Assembly: GCF_029168945.1 (NCBI RefSeq) | Contig: NC_083604.1 | Span: 68,526,211 to 68,590,210 of the forward strand | Length of the DNA: 64,000 bases | Direction of reading: 5' to 3' | From: Cannabis sativa | Lineage: Eukaryota; Streptophyta; Magnoliopsida; Rosales; Cannabaceae | Shown here: positions 31,847 to 41,585 of the stretch, piece by piece | Numbering within the stretch: position 1 is the stretch's first letter | How the letters are laid out: each line of letters begins with the position of its first letter | The notes under the pieces: model-generated | The model's database searches: none | Seen by the model: only the letters and a program-made list of their open reading frames with translations | Told to the model about the DNA's origin: nothing | Made by a program: the position numbers and the translations under genes

Positions 31847-32987
31847 AAACATCTATCTTTTTCAGTAACAATACCACGGAGGGCATGAAAAGAGGCATTA
31901 TGCAAAATCTTGGACTCAATCTGGCCTCTTCCAACATTAACAACCTGGGCCTACCACTATTTCGATCCAAGAATAAGGATGCAGACTTTAACTTCATTCT
32001 TGATAACCTGGTCGCAAAGCTTCATGGGTGGAAGCTAAAATCTCTCTCAAAAGCGGGGCGGGCTACTTTAATCAAGTCTGTTGGGCTAGCTATGCCTATT
32101 TACACTATGCAAACGACCAAACTTTCAAAAAAAATTGGCATCCGAAATTGATGGGATGATCAGAGACTTCTGGTGGGGTTGTGAACAAGGGAATCGAGGC
32201 TTATGCTTAAAGGCTTGGGACCGCTTATGCCTCCCAAAATCTAGAGGTGGGCTTGGTTTTCGAAAGACTCTTGAAATGAATCAAGCGTTATTGGCCAAGT
32301 GGGGTTGGGCTCTCCTCAATGATGAGCAATCCTTATGTTGTAAAGTTCTTAAAGCTAAGTACTTAAGAGGAAAGCCGTTCTTGGAGTGCTCTTTTAAAAG
32401 TTCAGACTCTTGGTTTTGGAAGAATGTGGCGGAGTCCAAAGATATCCTGAAGAAAGGTGTGTGTAAAAAGATTTCTGATGGGAAAGAGACTAATATCTGG
32501 ACTGACCCGCGGCAAGGGGTTCTACCCAAAGGCCAATAGCCACAACTAAGGAGGGGTGACTAAAGTAGCTGATCTTATTCATGATAACGGAGATTGGAAC
32601 ATCCCGCTTCTCCGAACCCTCTTTGATTCAGAAACTATTGCCAACATCATTAAAGGGGGGAGACCGAGTGGCATCGGGAAAGACAAGTGGATTTGGACAA
32701 AAGAGGCTAATGGTCACTTTACTACGAAGTCCGCCTACTTGCTTCAAGCTTTAGAGAGAGATCCTGATTGTGTTGTTGCCCCTGCTAGATGGAACAAACT
32801 CTGGAACTCAAAAATTTTGGAGAGGCATAAAGTTCTTTGGTGGAGCATTCTCTCGGGTGCCCTGCCGACTCGTGTTATTCTCTCTCGGAGAATGAGCATT
32901 GAAGACACAACTTGCCCTCTGTGTGGGGCGGATGAAGAAACGATGGAACACCTTCTCCTATATTACAGCTTCGCGTACCATCTTTAG
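31819..32987 (+). pseudogene. LINE region after the RT, with zinc-binding motif
   Basis: Three successive frames. One carries NNLGLPLFRSKNKDADFNF and LHGWKLKSLSKAGRATLIKS, the next IRDFWWGCEQG and KSRGGLGFRKTLEMNQALLA, the last WWSILSGALPTRVILSRRM followed by CPLCGADEETMEHLLLYYS, the Cys-Cys-His motif of the zf-RVT region (its last Cys appears changed to Tyr). This segment always lies between reverse transcriptase and RNase H in plant L1 elements. Confidence 0.88.
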
Positions 32988-33289
32988 AGATCTTCCCCTT
33001 GGGCAGTTTATCCGGTGCTTGAGTCTGGTGCCCGAGTCTGGGATTGGGTTACATTTATCTGGAACTTAAAGTCTAGAGGAGTGGATACTGACAGATTGTT
33101 CTTGTATGCTTCGATAATTGTGGATACAATCTGGAAGACCTGCAATGAAAGGTACATAATAACTCCTCGAGTAACATTAATCATGCTATTGATTCTATCT
33201 CCTTTTGTTACACAGATTATGTGTCTTGTTTGTTTGAACCGGCGGTGGCTTTGGTGTCTCCTGGTTGGTCCCCTCCTCCGGTAGACTAG

Positions 33290-33735
33290 ATCAAAATCAA
33301 TTGCGATGTTAAGGTCGGTTGCAACTCTATGTGTGTGGCGGCTTTGGCAAGGGATCATTCAGGGACAGTTTTGTGGGTTGCTGCCAAGCTTCTTGACTTT
33401 GTGGACCCTTTGATTGGTGAAACGGAGGCATGTCGGTTGGCTTTAGAATCGGCGGTCGGGAAAAGACATCTTTTTGTTCTGATTGAGAGTGATTCGCAAA
33501 AGGTTATCAACGCACTTACCGAGAAAGATTCTTTTTGGTGTTTAGATAATTATATTTCCATTTGTAATCATCTCTCTAAACAATTCCTATGTTGTAATTT
33601 TTCTTTATTTCTAGATGTTGTAATTTTGCGGCTCATAATGTAGCCAAATGAGCCTTTGCTCGGAACATTTCGGGTATGGTGGAGATTTCCTCCATCCTTG
33701 ACTATCTGTTTTGTAATGACCGCGAGGTCTAACTC
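33290..33735 (+). pseudogene. LINE plant-type RNase H domain
   Basis: Starts INCDVKVGCNSMCVAALARD with the first catalytic Asp, then ETEACRLALESAV (Glu), IESDSQKVINALTEKD (second Asp). After a frame change come AHNVAK and a C-terminal stretch before the stop near 33730. Plant L1 elements often carry this archaeal-like RNase H at the end of ORF2. Confidence 0.85.
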
Positions 33736-33932
33736 ATTTATTTAGATATATTGCGACGTTTCTTTCAAAAAAAAAAAAAAAAAAAGTACCTAAATCATTC
33801 CATTATAACCACTTGAGGTTAGCGCTATAAAAAGATATGTGTATATTGGAGATCCTTAGTTCCAATCTTAATTTATGTATTATAATATATAAATACTTAA
33901 ATAAAAAAAAAATTCATTATTATTATTTTAGA

Positions 33933-34307
33933 GGGTAAATACCATTTTGGACCATCCGTTTTACAAAAGTTACCAATTGGACCCTGTGTTTTGTTAAATG
34001 ACAAAATGGACCCTGTATTTTCTAAAATAGTACAAATAGGACCCTGAATTGATTTTTTTGTCAAAATAAAGTTTAATTATAATCCGATCTAAAAGTGCTA
34101 TGACAAAACTGTTTACATTTTTTGTATCTGTTCGTATTAAGTATTGTCTTCAAGTTGGTTGTATTAAAAAAAAAAGTTGTCAAAAATTAAGCTCAGGGTC
34201 TTATTTTTACTATTTTAGAAAATACAGGGTCCATTTTGTCATTTAACAAAACACAGGGTCTAATCTGTAACTTTTGCAAAATACAGGGTCCAAAATGGTA
34301 TTTACCC
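33933..34307. mobile_element. Palindromic MULE-type MITE with 10-bp duplication
   Basis: 375 bp with inverted repeats of about 118 bp: left GGGTAAATACCATTTTGGAC, right the same in reverse complement. Each arm holds three GGACCCTG-type motifs spaced about 30 bp. The flanks TTATTTTAGA (33923-33932) and TTATTTTAGA (34308-34317) are an exact 10-bp duplication, within the Mutator range. There is no coding sequence. The transcript could fold into one long hairpin. Confidence 0.88.
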
Positions 34308-34317
34308 TTATTTTAGA

Positions 34318-34984
34318 AAATAATAAATAAAATATTAAAATAATATATATTATAGTAAATATGCTAATAATTATTTATTATATATTTTGTTAATATTTTT
34401 TTCTTTCATTCAACTAACAAAATAAATTCTAAGTATACACATTACTCAATCTCTATTCATGTCTTTTCACAAATCATATATACAATTAAATTTGATAAAA
34501 TAAGTAAATGGGGAAGTAGAAAGAACTCTTATAGGGGAAGATAAAAAAGATAAAGAAAATGGGCATTAGCTGTCAGTTTTTTCCAAGAAACAAATTAAAT
34601 CTAAAAGTTGTATGATTGGTGCTAAAAAGTGAGATGTATGTGTGTACGTATATAATGGTTTTATTGAATCATGAGGTTTATTGATATTTTAAAAATAAAA
34701 ACATGTACTTGTTCGGAAGGCCCCACTGAATGGGATTTTTATTTTGTTTTCCTGTCTTGTACTCTTTTTTATTTTGCTGAAACCGGAGGGAGTGTTTTCA
34801 CTTTTCTTTTTTCTCTCTTTATTTCGACTTTTTTACTTATTAAAAAACTAATATTGGACGGCTACAAAGAAAAGAGTAGTTTTTGTTTTGAGCTTTTTTT
34901 ATTTATTTTTTATTTCTTATTTCTCATTTCTTAGCAAGAGTTTCTTATTGTAGTGAGTTTTCTATTTGCTAGTTTAAGACTGTA
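34318..34984. other. AT-rich intergenic sequence
   Basis: One open frame at 34671-34934 is Phe/Leu-rich with no domain; not supported as a gene. Confidence 0.5.
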
Positions 34985-35185
34985 TTTTTTATTTTTTTTG
35001 AATGAGAATGGATAATTTATTAGCAAACCAAATCCGCAATTATAAGAGATTTGAGAGTACTGGGAAGAGTACTCTCCGAAAAACTACGATCAGACCAATA
35101 ACAAGAGCCGCGAGCCAAATAGTGGGCGGCCTTGTTAGCAGATCGCTTAACATGACAAATAGAAAAATTAGACAAAAAAGATAGA
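34985..35185 (-). pseudogene. LINE RNase H tail fragment with poly(A)
   Basis: On the minus strand HVKRSANKAAHYLARGS and ESTLPSTLKSLIIADL match the end of the plant LINE RNase H domain (compare AAHNVAK in the LINE at 33290-33735). A stop follows, then CATTC plus an A run (the T run at 34992-35000). About 200 bp of the 3' end of a LINE, heavily 5'-truncated. Confidence 0.75.
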
Positions 35186-35331
35186 ATAACTTTGTAGTCT
35201 TGTATTATTAAATGATTTATTTTGAAAAAAAAAAGTCATAAAAAACAATGTCGAAGCTCCCCCATGCCGACTGATAATTTAGTCTTGTAATATTGTGTTA
35301 AACTATAAAATTAAGACATGAGTGTGAAATT

Positions 35332-35817
35332 TGTTAGAGAGATGAATAGATTACTCCCTTCATTGTCAATTAGTTTTGAGATGGAATCGTATGCACCTTA
35401 TCCAATCCCAAAAAAAAACTGATCGAAGTAGAATCCAAAAATAACTGATCCAAGAGCCAAAGTCAAGAAAGTCACTTGTAATTCGGGGATAGTGAGCCAA
35501 AAAAAAAAGCCACAAAAAATTCAAAAATGATGATCCAAAAAGTAGAGCAAAAGAGCCACTTGTGACCGGGGATAGTGAGCCAAAAAAAAATGTGCTTATG
35601 ATCGAGTTATCCAAGATGGTGAGCAAATAAAATAGCTACCATCTTGAGGGGGGTGTTAGAGAGTTTCACATTGCTGATATGTGAAAAGATAATAAAATAT
35701 ATAAGATGAATAAGCTACTCCTCCCACTGTCAATTGGTTTTGAGATTATTCCCCATGCACTTTATATCATTCACACTTATCTCTACTTTCTCAACCATAC
35801 ACTTCTACGTCCTAACA
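35332..35817 (+). mobile_element. TRIM-like small LTR element
   Basis: The right LTR is 35654-35817 (164 bp), from TGTTAGAGAG to CGTCCTAACA, preceded by the polypurine tract CTTGAGGGGGG. The left copy starts at 35332 with the same TGTTAGAGAG and shares GTCAATTAGTTTTGAGAT and ATGCACCTTAT-type blocks, but has lost the first third and the end. The internal 250 bp is A-rich with repeated GAGCCAAAAAAAAA and GGGGATAGTGAGCC and has no genes. Flanks AAATT and AACTT agree at four of five bases. Either a TRIM or the internally deleted copy of a copia element. Confidence 0.6.
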
Positions 35818-36906
35818 AACTTTGAAGAGTTCAAAGAGTCCATTGCTAAAGGTGAGTTAAAATCGTAAGAAAATTATCATGGAGGAAATTTCTAGTCATA
35901 TTTTTTAAAATGACACGAGTTAAATGAGTACATTAATTTACTTACTCTGTATATTAGTTTAATCATTATATGTCTATACACAAGTTTCGTTGGCTATTCT
36001 TTGATTAACTGAGGATGTGACCAACTCTTGAATTAATATTCCTAAGATGAGGGTGATGTTTTACCCGTCTCGGGTGCACTTTAAAGTGATTGTAGGTGCT
36101 ATCTCCATTTTATCCTTGGTATTAACTTTAAAGGTCTTCATTGTCCTTTCTACACAACGGAAGAGACCTTCTTTGTCCCCTTGGCTATCTCGACAGTGAA
36201 AGAAGTCTTCTACTTTTCCTTGATGCTAGCACAATAGAGGAGGTCTTCCTCATCCCCTCGGCTATCACAGCAGAGGAGGTCTTCGTGGCGAACTTTAATG
36301 TTGTGTTGTAACATTCACATGCTACTCTTTGGTTGCCAAAGAGACGATCTATATAAATTGATGTTGAGAACTTAATAAACAAGTGGTAGATAGTTGAGAT
36401 GGCTCAAAGGTCGTTAGGTGTTGACCTTCCAATGAGACTTGGTGTCGATTACTATGAAAGTATTCATAGTGATGTTTCCTACGAGGTAATTTTGACTGTG
36501 AGTGGTAGTCTGATTTTACCACAGTGAGCGTTGTTGGCTCACCTGAAGCGATACATGAACTACTTGCATGGCTCCAGATCTCTTAGGGAGTGACCCACTC
36601 TGTTTAAGGCAGGTTTTGATTAGAATAGTTGGTGATGCTTGATCATTAACCATCACCTTTATTGCTATTATGTTTGAAATTTTGTTGATATTATTTGAGC
36701 TCAACTGCTCTTGCCCCCCATCGTTGATCTCTTAGTAACTGCGGTAAAAAACTGTAAAGTCTTGTATGTTGAAGCTATATGCTGTGAGTGAGATAGACCA
36801 CTGTCAAAGTGTAGTGCGGAAAAATCTGCTAGAACTTATGTATAGAGGAGAAATCACAGGTTGTTGAAGAACTTAGATTGATGATTTCAACTTATATAAC
36901 CTTTTT
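35818..36906. other. Unrecognised sequence with weak repeats
   Basis: Between 36120 and 36300 a 50-60 bp unit with GAGGAGGTCTTC and CCCCTCGGCTATC-like words is repeated imperfectly two to three times. The composition is richer in G and C than average. No domain or element end is recognised. Confidence 0.4.
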
Positions 36907-38414
36907 AAAGGTTTAAGAAAAAACATTTTTTTTTAAAAACTGAGTTTCAAAAAACTATAAAATAAAAAACAAGAAACATCAAAATGTAGTTTTTAATTTT
37001 TAAAAATATTTTTTTTGTCTAACATATTATATTTTATATTTTTGCTCACATACCCGAACCCAAACCCTAGACCCTGGACCCATACCCGAACCCCAGACCC
37101 AGACCAGGACCCCGAATCCAACCTAACCCGGACCTAGATCCAAACCCCAAATCTCAAACCCGAACCCGAACCCCGACTCCAACCTCGACCCTGACCCCAA
37201 CCCAGAATCGAACCCCGAACCCCACACACAGAAATAGACTTAGACCCTGACCTGGACCAGGACCCCAGACCCCGGACCGAGACCCAAATCTTGGACCCCG
37301 GACCCTAAATCCTGAACTGAACCTCAGACCCCGACCTCGACCTAGACTCGGACCTAGACCTCAAACCCAAGCTCGGACCCCGACCCAGACCCCGAACTTG
37401 GACCCTAAACCCTGAAATCTGACCCCAGACCCCGACCCGAACCCCAACCCCAATCTCGAACCCAAACTCAGACCAGGACCCAGACCCCGAACCTGTACCG
37501 AACTCAGGACCCTGGACCCTAGACTAGAACCCAAACCCGAACCCCATACCTCGACCCTAACCCCGATCCTGACCAAGACTCAGACTTAGACCCCAAACCC
37601 AAACCCGAACCCAAACCCAGACCCAGACCCGGACCTGGACCCGGACCCAAACTCAGACCTGGATCCTAGACCCTGACCCAAACCCCGACTCAAACCCCGA
37701 ACCCCGAACCCAAACCTGGACCCTCACCCAGATCCTAATCCGAACTTGGACCTAGGACCCAGACCCATACCCAGACCTGGACCCTAAATCCCAGACCCAG
37801 ACCTTGACCACAAACCCTGAACCCCGAACCCAAACCTCGATCTCGACCTTAGACCCCAGAAGCTGAACCCCATTCCCCAGACCTCAACTTGGACCCCAAA
37901 TCTAGACCCAGGCCCCAACCTCGAACACTGACACGGATCCCGAACCCCAGACCCGAACCCAGGACCCCAAACCCCAGACCAACACCTGGACCCCAAACTT
38001 GGACCTCGACCCAAACCCCGGCTTGACCCAGACTAGGACCCGTACCCCGAACCCCAAAACTAGACCTAAACCCCAACTCAGGTCCGAGTCCTAGTTCGGG
38101 TCTGGGTCCAGGTCTGTGTTTGGGGTCAGGGATTGGGTCTGGTGTCCGGATCTAGTTCCAAGTTCGAGTTTAGGTCCGGGTTTGGGCTTGGGTCTAGGTT
38201 CGAGTTTGAGACCGGAGTTCGATGGGTTCATGTCATGGTATGGTGTAGAATTTTAATATTTTTTTGTAAAAAAAGAATTAAAAATAGTTTCAAAAAACAT
38301 GAAACAAACACCATTACATTTTTAAAATGATAAAAAAAAAAACCGTTTTCTGTTCTCAGTTTTAAAAACATAAGAAAACTAAAAAACTGAAAACACATTT
38401 AAACAACCTCTTAT
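36907..38414. mobile_element. Inverted-repeat element filled by a hexamer array
   Basis: The outer 130-190 bp on each side are related in inverted orientation: TTTTAAAAACTGAGTTTC and AAACATCAAAATGTAGT on the left against the reverse complement of 38230-38414 on the right. Between them is the C-rich/G-rich array. The layout resembles the smaller element at 18368-18845, which also has AT-rich inverted arms and a GGGTC core. Exact ends and target duplication are not established. Confidence 0.5.
37051..38222. repeat. Degenerate hexanucleotide array with strand switch
   Basis: About 1.17 kb of units such as CCCGAA, CCCAGA, CCTGGA and CCCCGA, with a roughly 6-bp period. From 37051 to about 38080 the plus strand is C-rich; from 38081 to 38222 it is G-rich (GGGTCTGGGTCCAGGTC), so the array folds back on itself. 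The open frames it creates on the minus strand (repeats of Gly-Ser, Gly-Val) are products of the repeat, not genes. The G-rich strand has many GGG runs that could form G-quadruplexes. Confidence 0.9.
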
Positions 38415-38454
38415 TTTTCAATAAATTTTTATACTTTCTTATATACTTGTAATT

Positions 38455-38610
38455 GGCTTCAGTCTAGAGTTAAAAACACTCGTTTCTTCTATAGATTTGC
38501 TTCTAATAGGAGAAGTACCAATCGAATCAACCACATGTTTTTTGACAATGGAACAAAAGTGGACAATGGATGACATCATTTCTAAAATTGAAAGGTATTT
38601 TACTGATCTC
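38455..38610 (+). pseudogene. LINE fragment 1, upstream of reverse transcriptase
   Basis: WLQSRVKNTRFFYRFASNRR and NRINHMFFDNGTKVDN, then, after a frameshift, DDIISKIERYFTDL. This is the typical linker just before the plant L1 reverse transcriptase. It is cut at 38610 by the solo LTR. Nothing LINE-like is visible to the left of about 38455. Confidence 0.85.
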
Positions 38611-39054
38611 TGTTGGAATTATTTTACCAGGATCTTAGATCTACTCACAAGTGTGTTGATTAACAACCTAAATATGAACTTCTAAAACGAATATAAATAA
38701 ACACATATAAAGTATGAGAAACCTTACACTGGGTGCATCGGAATAATATGTCTCCTTCCACTCAGATCTCTATCCCTTGATTCCTTTCTGTTGCAGAGTA
38801 TAATCAAGATCTGAGCCTGAATGTCCTTCTTTGTTGAATCTGAATTCTTCACAGTCTTCCTCACTATGATTGAGGTACTATTTGCTGTGTGTGGGCACTA
38901 CTCTATCACTTAGAGGTTTCGAAACAGAGAAGAAGAAAGAGAGAGTGAAAGTGGCGGCTCAGGAAAATTTCAGTGAAAGGAAAAGAATGCAAATGTGTTT
39001 TGTGTGTTTCCTGAAGCCTTTACCTTGTATTTATAGAATGTCACATAGGGTTAG

Positions 39055-41356
39055 TGTAACACCCTAACTACCTTAGGCGTATTACGTGATTTTTAAACGT
39101 ACTGTGCAGCTCGTTGCTAATCAACGAGGTTTATGGAAAAACGTGATTAATTAAAATTTTGCTTTTTAATTAAACTTATAAACCATATTACAAAAGACTC
39201 GGGATCCCGATTATAAAATCATTTACAAAAAGGTTTAACTGTTTAACCATTACATAAAAATAAAAGTCGTCTAACGACCAGTTACAAAAATTCAGCCTTG
39301 CTGTCTTGAGGATCGTACGCTCCAGGCCTAACCGCCCCGACATGTACAATCTCATAAGCTCACTCACGGTCCATCAGCTAAAGCCTTGCCTTTACCTACA
39401 CATAAACGTAAACTGTGAGTCGACAGACTCAGTAAGAAAAGCATAATAATACTCATACATAATGCTAACTGCCGTGTCCAACACGATACTGAGTCCCGCT
39501 ACTGCCATGTCCAACATGGTACTGAGCCACTACTGCCATGTCCAACATGGTACTGAGTTCTGAACGTTCATAGGGACGGTACTATTGACACGTAACAACC
39601 TGATCGGTCGAACCGGTCATACTCCGCCGCTTGGTCATACTCCACTCGTACCGACGTGTTACTATATCCTCCCGATCGGTCGAACCGGTCATACTCCGCC
39701 GCTAGTCATACTCCACCGTACCGACGGGATACGTCAATAGCACGGAACCACCAAACAAGTGTCAGCCTGATCGGTCAAACCGGTCATACTCCGCCGTCTT
39801 GGTCATACTCCACTCGTACCGACGTGACAGGGTTGGATGGTTCGAAGCCACCAAACAACTAATGTAATCTAATAGGCTTCCTACATGCACGCTAAACATG
39901 TAATCTACATATGCATACTGTTATACTAATCTTACTCCGGATTCCGATTTCGTGTGTGCCGTCAACCCGACCGGAATCGAAGCCGAGCGGCGGACATCGG
40001 CTCCTAAACCATAAAAATCACAACGCTATAAGTGACACGCTAAATCACTTCCCGGGGACTAAAACTAGGAACTAAAAGTTTCCCTATCGATAAAAAGCAT
40101 GGCAATACCCCCTAAAACATAAAAACGAGGAAAACTAGGGTCCCTGAATTTTCCCCAACCGGTAGACCGATTGCCCAACCGGAATTCCGGTTCTGGAAAA
40201 TTCAGAACCCTCATCCGGAATTCCGGATGCACAACCGGAATTCCGGTTCCTCGCAGGCAGCAAACCCAAATTTTCATAACTCGACCAATTCAACCCCAAA
40301 TTGATCCAAACTTTCCAGACCTGTTCTATACCTTCCCTAGAACATTTCTAAGGCCTCAAACTAACCCAGAAATCACAGATTCAAAAATCACCATGTGAGC
40401 TCCAAGCTTTGAGTAAAAACTCAAACTTGGTTAAAGCTCACTCACAAGCCTCAAGCTAGCTTAGAATCACATAATCAAGCATAGAAATACTGCAGAAAAC
40501 AAAACCTAGTTCATGCAACAACTACAACCACCAATTTCTCAATTTTTACTTTGAAAACCAAACTTTTGCATAAGAAAATTCTAGCATGCTCAACCTAGGA
40601 ATCATACACCACAAGTAGCTTAATTAACATCTAAAAATCATGATTTAACCTCAGAAATCAACAATCAAACTCAGCAGCAACAACATTCAAATTAACATGC
40701 ATTAACTCATTTTTTTTATCAAAAATTCCAAGAAGACCAAGAAGGACAAGTAAGAGATACATACCACAATCAAGAGTTCCTAAAAAGTGATGAATCAAGC
40801 TTGAAAAACCCAGCCTTTGAATCCCCAATACCCAACCGAAAAAGAGAGAGAGCTTTGAGTGTGTGAGTTTTGAAATTTTCTTTCTAATTTGACTAAGTGT
40901 GGATTTTAAGAGAAAAAGAGATTAAAAGGCATTTACCATATTATTTCAGCCAACTAAAATAAACAAATAACATTTATTTTCCATTTCATAAAATCACAAG
41001 AGACAAAATACTAATGGGGCAAAAAGACCATTTTGCCCCTCCACCATAAAATCACATAAATCATACTAAAGGGGTATTTTTGGGAAATTCTAAATTCCCG
41101 GCCATTCCCGACATTCCCAATGTCTAAAACCCGTCCCCAAACTAATAACATGCTAAGTTGTGATTTCTACTGAGCCAAACGCCGAGTTCCAAAATACCGG
41201 ACACCGGAAATGCAAAATATAAAAACTACTGATAACATAATCATGCATTTCTGAATTCCATAAATAACAATAATAAATTATTTAAATAGCTATAAATAAT
41301 TTCATAATTAATCACAATCAACTGATAATTTCCAAATTAACTAAGCGGGCTTTACA
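39055..41356 (-). repeat. 3' LTR of the chromovirus
   Basis: 2302 bp. Contains two tandem-repeat zones (about 39470-39560, words like GCCATGTCCAACATGGTACT; about 39600-39840, GATCGGTCGAACCGGTCATA) and three CCGGAATTCCGG palindromes at 40179, 40215 and 40235. Longer than the other LTR by one 20-bp unit with a palindrome. Confidence 0.95.
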
Positions 41357-41372
41357 ACTATCCCCCCCTTAA
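41357..41372 (-). other. Polypurine tract of the chromovirus
   Basis: On the minus strand TTAAGGGGGGATAGT lies directly before the 3' LTR. It primes plus-strand synthesis. The TAG in it (41360-41358) is also the stop codon of the chromodomain frame. Confidence 0.85.
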
Positions 41373-41585
41373 AAGGATTTCGTCCCCGAAATCTAACCTG
41401 AATAACTCTGGATATTGAGCTCTCATATCTGACTCTAGCTCCCAGGTGGCTTCTTCCACCGTACTGTTTCTCCAGAGACCCTTGACCAATGCTATGGTCT
41501 TATTCCGAAGGACTTTATCCTTTCTATCCAGGATCTGCACTGGTTGTTCCTCATATGTCATATCCGTCGAGCCGAAGACTCTCAT
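41358..41585 (-). pseudogene. pol: Chromodomain at the end of integrase
   Basis: 75 codons, one frame away from the main Pol frame. EEQPVQILDRKDKVLRNKTI is the first strand of the chromodomain, then ALVKGLWRNSTVEEATWELE and DMRAQYPELF. In chromoviruses this domain directs insertion by binding modified histones in heterochromatin. A single frameshift at about 41580-41600 separates it from the upstream frame (which otherwise ends [12 protein letters not shown]), so the integrase would lack it. The protein ends within the polypurine tract. Confidence 0.85.

Larger units (their letters stand above)
30383..33785 (+). mobile_element. L1-type LINE, 5'-truncated, with poly(A) tail
   Basis: About 3.4 kb. 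It starts inside the second ORF of a plant L1 element (RFEAWWTRDPRSALV, after the endonuclease) and runs through reverse transcriptase, the zinc-knuckle region and a plant-type RNase H, ending in a 19-base poly(A) at 33767-33785. The first ORF and the endonuclease are missing, as in most LINE copies. Coding is broken by frameshifts and stops. I could not find a clear target duplication: GTACTACTATTCC near 30375 and GTACCTAAATCATTCC after the tail match only loosely. Confidence 0.9.

Noticed and set aside
30365..33800. Target duplication for the LINE (GTACTACTATTCC against GTACCTAAATCATTCC)
   Set aside because: The two words need several gaps to align, so the duplication is not supported.
37361..38076. 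Minus-strand open frames encoding Gly/Ser/Val repeats
   Set aside because: They are translations of the hexamer array; composition follows the repeat and there is no start context or conserved domain.
39600..39840. CRISPR-like spaced repeats in the chromovirus LTR
   Set aside because: Units are imperfect, tandem and repeated in the other LTR of a plant retrotransposon; this is not a CRISPR array.
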